Of a stretch of 5,347 bases of DNA, positions 1 through 4,158 are shown one piece after another. The stretch's first letter is position 1. Each line of letters opens with the position of its first letter. This stretch comes from an uncultured Collinsella sp. GTDB taxonomy: Bacteria > Actinomycetota > Coriobacteriia > Coriobacteriales > Coriobacteriaceae. The stretch spans positions 1 to 5,347 of the forward strand of contig CAAFMM010000423.1 in the NCBI GenBank assembly GCA_900764025.1, in the 5' to 3' direction. Under the pieces are notes generated by a model that was not told where the DNA came from, searched no databases, and worked only from the letters and a program-made list of their open reading frames with translations. Both the position numbers and the translations under genes were made by a program.

Positions 1-398
1 CCCATGCAGGACTCGTCGACGGCCAAGCTGTCGTACTGGATCTTGTAGTCGCAGACCTCGGTGAGGCCGGACTCGTCAACATAGATGGCGATGGTGCTGG
101 CGCCGTGGTCCTTGGCGACCTGGGCGGCAACGATGGTCTCCTTGGTGCCGCGCATGGACACGACGACGGCCAGGGTGTTCTCGTTGACGTAGGCCGGGGT
201 TGCGTGCACGAACTCGTTGCTGGTGTAGCTAGAGCTCACGACCTGCGTGGCCTCGTGCTCCATAAAGTACTGGGCAGGATAGTTGCCGCCGTTGGATCCG
301 CCAGCGCCAATCCACACGACGCGCTTGATGCCGCCCTTGTCTGCCTTGTCAGCCAAAACCTGGGAGACGACGTCCTTAACCTGTTCCTGAGTAGTCAT
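1..398 (-). CDS. SIS-domain sugar-phosphate deglycase/isomerase, FrlB/GfrF-like (partial, 3' end off the left edge)
   Basis: The visible N-terminal 132 residues form the first half of a SIS (sugar isomerase) domain. After an N-terminal helix, a beta strand leads into a Gly-rich phosphosugar loop (IGAGGSNGG, residues 30-38). A second strand leads into S-M-R-G-T-K-E-T (81-88), which matches the SIS SxSGxTxE phosphate-binding pattern, and a third strand is at about 102-107. The spacing and the short N-terminus resemble FrlB and GfrF, cytoplasmic deglycases that split fructoselysine- or glucoselysine-type 6-phosphates into sugar phosphate plus amine. GlmS-like isomerases also carry SIS folds, so the substrate is inferred, not shown. 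The start is fixed: an in-frame TGA lies three codons upstream of the ATG, and a GAAGAAAGG ribosome site lies 10 nt before it. It is divergent from a GntR/HutC regulator, which probably controls it. The C-terminal half, with the rest of the active site, is outside the window. Confidence 0.85.
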   Translation of the reverse strand, partial: MTTQEQVKDVVSQVLADKADKGGIKRVVWIGAGGSNGGNYPAQYFMEHEATQVVSSSYTSNEFVHATPAYVNENTLAVVVSMRGTKETIVAAQVAKDHGASTIAIYVDESGLTEVCDYKIQYDSLAVDESCM

Positions 399-435
399 CG
401 TGCATCAGCCTTTCTTCTCGTTTGATGCTCTCGAT

Positions 436-448
436 GGCATACAAGTTA
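436..448 (+). promoter_or_regulatory. Putative GntR operator, copy 1 (GGCATACAAGTTA)
   Basis: This 13-base sequence is repeated exactly at 575-587. It overlaps the candidate -10 box (443-448) and the probable transcription start of the SIS gene, so a bound regulator would block that promoter. The likely ligand-responsive binder is the adjacent HutC-type GntR protein; this is inferred from position and repetition. Confidence 0.5.
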
Positions 449-471
449 CATACATGTTTTGGTTATGTCGA

Positions 472-484
472 CTAGTTGTATGCT
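472..484 (-). promoter_or_regulatory. Putative GntR operator, inverted copy (TTGTATGC core)
   Basis: Read on the minus strand, this site shares the 8-base core GCATACAA (476-483) with the two direct copies and then diverges. Together with copy 1 it forms an outer inverted repeat spanning 438-483. It lies just upstream of the candidate -35 box of the SIS gene. A shorter inverted pair, ACATA (448-452) and TATGT (464-468), nests inside it. Confidence 0.4.
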
Positions 485-504
485 ATATTTATCTTAGAAA
501 TTTT

Positions 505-536
505 GCTGGTAAGGTTTTCGGTAGCTTGATACCAGC
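505..536. repeat. Inverted repeat GCTGGTA/TACCAGC in the divergent promoter region
   Basis: Perfect 7-bp arms (505-511 and 530-536) are separated by 18 bases. The repeat sits between the two candidate promoters, upstream of both, so it is unlikely to be a terminator. It could be a binding site for a second regulator or a chance palindrome. No T-tract follows it in either direction. Confidence 0.35.
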
Positions 537-574
537 GGTTTTATTGTTGTGTTGAATACATGCTTGCTTAGATA

Positions 575-587
575 GGCATACAAGTTA
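575..587 (+). promoter_or_regulatory. Putative GntR operator, copy 2 (GGCATACAAGTTA)
   Basis: This is an exact 13-base copy of the site at 436-448, 139 bp away. It lies 16 bases before the regulator's ATG, directly after a candidate -10 box (569-574), and covers the expected transcription start. That placement fits negative autoregulation of the GntR gene. Binding itself is inferred. Confidence 0.5.
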
Positions 588-603
588 GATATAGGCTGAT
601 CGC

Positions 604-1326
604 ATGAACGCTTCATCTAAAAAGAAACTGAGTCAATACGAGCGCTTGGCGGGTACGCTTCGCGACCGCATCGCCGCCGGCGTCTACGCGCGCGAAGACA
701 AGCTGCCGTCCGAGATGGAACTCATGGACGAATCGGGGCTGTCGCGCAGCACAGTGCGCCACGCCCTTAAGGTGCTCGTTGATGAGGGTCTGGTGCGCAC
801 CGAGCGTGGGCGTGGCGCCTTTGTGGCCGACACGCCGGCGCTCCATGAGAACAACCTGGTGTTTTCGAGCTACACGGCACAGGTCGAAGGCCAGGGCATG
901 AAGCCCACCACGCGCACCGTGGACTCGGGCTTTGCCAAGGCGGCCGGCAGCATAGCTAAGTTCTTTGACGCCGCCGTGGGCAGCAAGCTCGTCAAACTTG
1001 TCCGCCTGCGCTACCTGGACGACGCGCCGCTGTGCCTGGAGACCACCTACCTGCCGCCAAGCTTCGAGACGCTCATCGATCGCGATATTAACGGTTCGCT
1101 CTACGCCACGCTGCGACAGGAGTTCCATCGCGCGCCGGCACAGGGGCATAAGACCTTTGAGGTGTGCTACGCCTCGCAAAACGAGGCGTTTTTGCTCAAC
1201 GTTGAGCGCGGGCAGGCGCTGATCCTGATCACCGACTACGTCTACGACACCGACGGCCGCCCGCTCCATGTCTCCAAGCGCATCCAACGCACCGACCGCG
1301 CCAAATACACCGAGCCAATCGGCTAA
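604..1326 (+). CDS. GntR-family transcriptional regulator, HutC subfamily (UTRA domain)
   Basis: This 240-residue protein has the usual length and layout of HutC-type regulators. Residues 8-75 are a winged helix-turn-helix: LPSE at 34-37, the recognition helix around LSRSTVRHALKVLVDEGLV (46-64), and the wing ERGRGAFV (67-74). Residues from about 90 to 235 form a UTRA effector-binding domain, with the typical strand pattern LVRLRYLDD...LCLETTYLP (132-151) and a DYVYDTDGRPL hairpin (211-221). UTRA domains bind small molecules, often sugar phosphates or amino sugars, and ligand binding releases the dimer from its operator. The start is forced: an in-frame TAG lies three codons upstream, although the ribosome site is weak (ATAGG, 8 nt before the ATG). 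It is divergent from the SIS gene, which it most likely represses together with itself. The effector, perhaps the SIS enzyme's phosphorylated substrate, is inferred. Confidence 0.93.
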   Translation: MNASSKKKLSQYERLAGTLRDRIAAGVYAREDKLPSEMELMDESGLSRSTVRHALKVLVDEGLVRTERGRGAFVADTPALHENNLVFSSYTAQVEGQGMKPTTRTVDSGFAKAAGSIAKFFDAAVGSKLVKLVRLRYLDDAPLCLETTYLPPSFETLIDRDINGSLYATLRQEFHRAPAQGHKTFEVCYASQNEAFLLNVERGQALILITDYVYDTDGRPLHVSKRIQRTDRAKYTEPIG

Positions 1327-1332
1327 CCTGCC

Positions 1333-1362
1333 AAAATAAACCTGTCCCTAAATGGTAGGTTT
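1333..1362 (-). terminator. Possible weak intrinsic terminator of the acetyltransferase gene
   Basis: On the minus strand, AAACCT (1357-1362) pairs with AGGTTT (1338-1343) around a 13-base loop. The run TTTATTTT (1333-1340) overlaps the end of the stem and continues past it. The stem is short and AT-rich, so it is a weak candidate. The acetyltransferase stop codon (1348-1350) lies inside the loop. The element fills the 21-bp gap between the two convergent genes. Confidence 0.35.
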
Positions 1363-1938
1363 GGGGAGGTCGGGGAACCAGGTTGGCTTGGGTTGGTTGG
1401 GTGTGCGCTCGGCCAGGACCAACTCCATCCAGCACATGTCGTACCAGCGGCCGAACTTTTGGGCACAGCGGTCGAAAGCACCCACCAAGCGATATCCCAT
1501 ATGGGCATGGAAGTCCTGACTGTTGTGCGTCAGGTACTCGTCGTCCTTATCGTGCGGCACGGCGATGAGCGCGCACATGTTGGTGATGCCCATCGCGACC
1601 AGGCATTGTTTGAGCGCATCGTGCAGCTTGCGGCCCAGCCCGCCGTGACGCACGTCGCGCGCCAGGTAGATCGACGTCTCGACCGACCAGTCGTATGCCT
1701 CGCGGCTGTTGAGCGAACTCACATAGGCATAGCCAACCGGACGCCCGTCCAGCTCCATCACCAGATACGGATAGCGCTTGAGTGTACGCTCGATGCGCCC
1801 GGCGAACTCCTCAACGCTCGGCACCTCGTATTCGCAGGTAATCGCCGTCTGGCGCACATACGGCTCATAGATGGCAAGCAACGCCGGCGCGTCTTCGGGC
1901 GTCGCCAGACGAATCGTCGGCTCGGACATCTCGGTCAT
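1348..1938 (-). CDS. GNAT-family N-acetyltransferase, phosphinothricin acetyltransferase (Pat/YncA)-like
   Basis: This 196-residue protein is a single GNAT domain that uses acetyl-CoA to acetylate an amine. The N-terminal strand IRLATPEDAPALLAIYEPYV (9-28) and the VETSIYLARDVRHGGLGRKL core (87-105) are visible. Within the core, R97-x-x-G100-x-G102 is the acetyl-CoA pyrophosphate loop. FHAHMGYRLVGAF (143-155) and GRWYDMCWMEL (163-173) match the C-terminal signature of the Pat/Bar/YncA group, whose members acetylate phosphinothricin, methionine sulfone or related amino acids. The actual substrate is unknown. The ATG at 1938 is chosen because a strong GGGGAGAAGGG site ends 4 nt before it. An ATG at 1977 lies inside a terminator hairpin, and one at 1929 has no good site. 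The last 20 or so residues (RTPNQPKPTWFPDLPKPTI) are a Pro-rich tail beyond the fold. It lies directly behind the aldolase terminator. Confidence 0.88.
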   Translation of the reverse strand: MTEMSEPTIRLATPEDAPALLAIYEPYVRQTAITCEYEVPSVEEFAGRIERTLKRYPYLVMELDGRPVGYAYVSSLNSREAYDWSVETSIYLARDVRHGGLGRKLHDALKQCLVAMGITNMCALIAVPHDKDDEYLTHNSQDFHAHMGYRLVGAFDRCAQKFGRWYDMCWMELVLAERTPNQPKPTWFPDLPKPTI

Positions 1939-1942
1939 ACAA

Positions 1943-1953
1943 CCCTTCTCCCC
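1943..1953 (-). promoter_or_regulatory. Ribosome binding site that decides the acetyltransferase start
   Basis: Read on the minus strand this is GGGGAGAAGGG, ending 4 nt before the ATG at 1938. It is the only good Shine-Dalgarno sequence near the possible starts and supports 1938 over 1929 or 1977. Confidence 0.7.
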
Positions 1954-1995
1954 AAAGCAAAGGCCACCCTGCGCCAAACCCGGCGCAGGGTGGCC
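1954..1995 (-). terminator. Intrinsic terminator after the threonine aldolase gene
   Basis: A perfect 14-bp GC-rich stem pairs 1982-1995 with 1962-1975 around a 6-base loop. On the minus strand it is followed by TTTGCTTT. It begins 17 bases after the aldolase stop codon. The hairpin is strong and the T-tract is interrupted by GC. The acetyltransferase ribosome site starts at 1953, directly after the T-tract, so little room is left for a separate promoter. Confidence 0.85.
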
Positions 1996-2012
1996 CTCGT
2001 CATTACATCAGG

Positions 2013-3038
2013 CTACAGGACAGCCGCCAGCGCGTCGATGTCCTCCTGCGTCGTGGCCCAGCTGGTGCAAAAGCGCACCACCGTGTGGGTATCGTCGTAC
2101 TTTTCCCAGTACTCGATCGCCGCATGCTCGCGAATGCGGGCCATGTCCTCGTTGGGCAGAATCACGAACTGCTGGTTTGTGGGCGTCTCCAAGAAGAACT
2201 GGTAGCCGCGCTCGTGCAGCACGCGACGCAGCGCCTGAGCGGTCTCAATCGCCTGGCGACCAATCTCAAAATACAGGCCGTCAGTAAAGAGCGCCTCAAA
2301 CTGCACGCCCGTCAGGCGGCCCTTGGCCAACAGCGCGCCGTGCTGCTTAATACGCGGAATGGGATGCGCCGGGGCGTGCATGCCGCAGAACACCACAGCC
2401 TCGCCGCAGAGCGCACCGCACTTGGTGCCGCCGATGTAGAACACGTCACACAGCTGCGCCAGCTCGGGCAGGGTAATGTCGCACTCATCGGCCGCCAGCG
2501 CATAGGCCAGACGAGCACCGTCCACAAACAGCGGAATCTCGCGCTTCTGGCACACCGCGTGAATCGCCGCGAGCTCGGCCTTGGAGTACAGCGTGCCGTA
2601 CTCGGTCGATAGACTCACGTACACGGCGCCCGGGAACACCGTGTGCTCGTAGCTCTCGTTTTCGTAGAACACCTGGATATAGTTCTCGAGGTCCTCGGCG
2701 TGCATCTTGCCCTCGTAGCCGGGGATGGTGAGCACCTTGTGGCCGCCAAACTCAATGGCGCCCGCCTCGTGGCAGGCGACGTGGCCAGTCTCGGCAGCAA
2801 CGACGCCCTCGTACGGCGCGAGCAGCATATCGATCACCGTCGCGTTGGCCTGCGTGCCGCCCACCAGAAAAAACACGTCGGCATCGGGGGCCTGGCAGGC
2901 CTCGCGAATAAGGTGCTTGGCACGCTCGGTATGTGCATCGGTACCGTAGCCGGGCTGCGGCTCCATATTAGTGTCGACGAGCGCCTGCAGCACCGCCGGG
3001 TGTGCGCCGTGGGAATAATCGTTGTTAAACGCGAGCAT
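2013..3038 (-). CDS. Threonine aldolase, PLP-dependent (beta-eliminating lyase family, fold type I)
   Basis: This 341-residue protein has the usual length of cytoplasmic low-specificity threonine aldolases, which reversibly split L-threonine or L-allo-threonine into glycine and acetaldehyde. PLP-site residues are visible in order: FLVGGTQANATV (57-68) for the phosphate loop, H86 in TGHVACHEAGA as the ring-stacking residue, FVDGARLAYA (171-180) with D173 for the pyridine nitrogen and R176, and GGTKCGA (203-209) with K206 as the Schiff-base lysine. VRFCTSW (321-327) supplies the C-terminal carboxylate-binding arginine. The DYSHGAHP opening (7-14) and the GGTK lysine motif are typical of the Gram-positive branch rather than E. 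coli LtaE. The start at 3038 follows a GAGAGGA ribosome site with good spacing. It lies 45 bp behind the PAP2 gene with no terminator between, so the two probably share a transcript. Serine, phenylserine or alanine-type substrates remain possible. Confidence 0.92.
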   Translation of the reverse strand: MLAFNNDYSHGAHPAVLQALVDTNMEPQPGYGTDAHTERAKHLIREACQAPDADVFFLVGGTQANATVIDMLLAPYEGVVAAETGHVACHEAGAIEFGGHKVLTIPGYEGKMHAEDLENYIQVFYENESYEHTVFPGAVYVSLSTEYGTLYSKAELAAIHAVCQKREIPLFVDGARLAYALAADECDITLPELAQLCDVFYIGGTKCGALCGEAVVFCGMHAPAHPIPRIKQHGALLAKGRLTGVQFEALFTDGLYFEIGRQAIETAQALRRVLHERGYQFFLETPTNQQFVILPNEDMARIREHAAIEYWEKYDDTHTVVRFCTSWATTQEDIDALAAVL

Positions 3039-3083
3039 GGCAATCCTCTCTTACCGGGTATCGGTCAGATGATTCAAACGGAG

Positions 3084-3947
3084 CTATTGTACGCCGTTGG
3101 GATAGGCAATACGCGCGGCAAGGCACTCAAGCGCCAGCACCAGGGCAAAGCCGCAGCTCACGTCACTCAAAAAATGCGCTCCGATCACGATACGGCCAAA
3201 GGCGACGAGCGCCGCGACCACAGCCGCCGTCCAAAAGACCACCCGGCGGCGCGACGGCTTTTCCTTAAAGGCCGCCGCGGGAAGCCCGGCGAGCATGAGG
3301 CCAATCGCCGCATGCGCGGTGTGTCCACTCGCGAACGACTTAAAGCCGTCCTTGATTACGCCGGCGGCGATATAGCTCCACTTGTCGGGGTTGCCAATCA
3401 CCCACCACGGCTGAAACTCGAGTCCCTGCGTCACCTCGATCACGCGCATGCGTGGGCGCGACCACAGCGGCTTGACAATCACGTTGAGGATGATGGCCTG
3501 AGCGACCCACACGACAAGCACCATCAACGCCCAGCGCGTGAGCTCGTCGGGCTCGGTCGTGCGCGTGAGGCGATAGACGACAAGGTTAGCGGCGATGACC
3601 AGCACAAACGTCAGCACCAGCTGAACGGCAATGAGTTTACCGCTAACCCGCAGGGACGAAACGATCTCGTAGCCGGCCAGGCCAACGTTGACGAGGATGC
3701 CGAGCACGGCAAGCCATTTGCTCCCTCTGGAATCGGGACGAACCGCGCGCACGAGCATAACGCCCGCGATGCTCGCCGTCAGTTCGAACGGCAGCTCGCC
3801 GGCGGCCTCGATTAAGCGGCCGTACATGCTACCGATGTTGAACAGCGCGCTCGAGATCTGATAATCAAAGAAACTGCCCACGCCCAGGCAAAGGGCAAGG
3901 ATGACCGCGATAGCAGCGGCGTCTTTCTTATAGATGTATCCGAACAT
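3084..3947 (-). CDS. PAP2-family integral membrane phosphatase
   Basis: This 287-residue membrane protein is a type 2 phosphatidic-acid phosphatase family member. Hydrophobic segments are at about 10-28, 53-69, 78-97, 104-126, 138-158, 210-227, 236-250 and 263-281. The three catalytic motifs are present. Motif 1 is K159-x4-R164-P165, two residues shorter than the usual KxxxxxxRP. Motif 2 is SFASGHT (204-210), with H209 as the acid/base histidine. Motif 3 is R252-x5-H258-x3-D262, whose H258 is the nucleophile. Known relatives dephosphorylate lipid phosphates or undecaprenyl diphosphate at the membrane; the substrate here is not readable. The ATG at 3947 is chosen because AAAGGA lies 4 nt before it and the next residues lead straight into the first membrane helix. 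Extending to 4178 would add a hydrophilic stretch that overlaps the mfd end and translates the structured intergenic region. Downstream is the aldolase gene. Confidence 0.9.
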   Translation of the reverse strand: MFGYIYKKDAAAIAVILALCLGVGSFFDYQISSALFNIGSMYGRLIEAAGELPFELTASIAGVMLVRAVRPDSRGSKWLAVLGILVNVGLAGYEIVSSLRVSGKLIAVQLVLTFVLVIAANLVVYRLTRTTEPDELTRWALMVLVVWVAQAIILNVIVKPLWSRPRMRVIEVTQGLEFQPWWVIGNPDKWSYIAAGVIKDGFKSFASGHTAHAAIGLMLAGLPAAAFKEKPSRRRVVFWTAAVVAALVAFGRIVIGAHFLSDVSCGFALVLALECLAARIAYPNGVQ

Positions 3948-3990
3948 GCTTTCCTTTCGGTCGGGCGAAGGGTCGACCCGCAACATGGTG

Positions 3991-4010
3991 GGGCAAAGAT
4001 AGCTTTGTCC
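3991..4010. repeat. Small hairpin GGGCAAAG/CTTTGTCC
   Basis: An 8-bp stem (3991-3998 with 4003-4010, one G-T pair) closes on the four-base loop ATAG. It lies 44 bases upstream of the PAP2 start. Neither strand has a following T-tract, so it is not a standard terminator. It could be a leader structure of the PAP2 transcript. Confidence 0.4.
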
Positions 4011-4047
4011 CATAAATACCCTTACAGGTTGAGCATAAGTGAGCGAT

Positions 4048-4143
4048 AACGTTCCATTTGTGGCAAGGTGGCCCGAAGGAGGAGGGAAGCGTACTTGCGT
4101 ACGCGACCGACGAGTGAGGGTCAGATTGCCCGAATGGAGCGTT
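4048..4143. repeat. Imperfect long inverted repeat with an inner hairpin, about 96 bp
   Basis: Bases 4048-4066 pair with 4126-4143: 18 pairs, two of them G-T, with a single bulged T at 4061. Inside, GCGTAC (4089-4094) pairs perfectly with GTACGC (4099-4104) around TTGC. Further inner pairing, such as GACC (4105-4108) with GGTC (4119-4122), would make a branched fold. The purine-rich stretch at 4075-4089 stays mostly unpaired. The element starts 15 bases after the mfd stop codon. It could be an intergenic palindromic repeat, a non-autonomous mobile element, or a structured RNA. The lack of a T-tract argues against a plain terminator. Confidence 0.6.
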
Positions 4144-4158
4144 TGCAGCGTCGACCCG

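Larger units (their letters stand above)
399..603. promoter_or_regulatory. Divergent promoter region between the SIS gene and the GntR regulator
   Basis: These 205 bases are clearly AT-richer than the flanking genes and have no credible ORF. They hold candidate promoters for both genes, three copies of a GCATACAA motif (given separately), further ATACA half-sites at 450-454 and 556-560, and an inverted repeat at 505-536. Best minus-strand promoter: TCGACA (466-471), a 17-bp spacer, then TAACTT (443-448), giving a leader of about 38 nt for the SIS gene. Best plus-strand promoter: TTGTGT (547-552), a 16-bp spacer, then TAGATA (569-574), which puts the start of transcription near 581. The boxes are read by eye and are weak matches to consensus, so the exact promoters are inferred. 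Confidence 0.6.
3948..4158. other. Structured intergenic region between mfd and the PAP2 gene
   Basis: These 211 bases carry no credible gene. They contain, from right to left, a large imperfect inverted repeat (4048-4143), a smaller hairpin (3991-4010), a GGGTCGACCC palindrome (3970-3979), and the PAP2 ribosome site. No clear T-tract terminator for mfd is seen. On the minus strand, TATTTAT around 4012-4018 could be part of a -10 region for the PAP2 gene, but I find no convincing -35 partner. The 9-mer GTCGACCCG occurs at both ends (3972-3980 and 4150-4158). Confidence 0.6.

Noticed and set aside
105..425. Plus-strand open frame (106 codons) at the left edge
   Set aside because: It is antisense to the SIS-domain gene, and its Gly/Val-rich low-complexity translation is typical of a shadow frame.
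613..1287. Minus-strand open frame (224 codons) opposite the GntR gene
   Set aside because: It is antisense to a regulator with a full winged helix-turn-helix and UTRA domain, and its translation shows no family features.
1393..2205. Plus-strand open frame (270 codons) opposite the acetyltransferase
   Set aside because: It runs antisense through two well-supported genes and a terminator, with no family features.
2643..3815. Long plus-strand open frame (390 codons)
   Set aside because: It is antisense to the aldolase and PAP2 genes and crosses the gap between them. It has no recognisable domain, and the minus-strand frames carry clear catalytic motifs. It is a by-product of GC-rich codon use.
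4048..4143. Reading the palindrome as the mfd intrinsic terminator
   Set aside because: No T-tract follows the stem on the minus strand, and the arms are long and bulged with a large branched interior, unlike the compact hairpin at 1962-1995.
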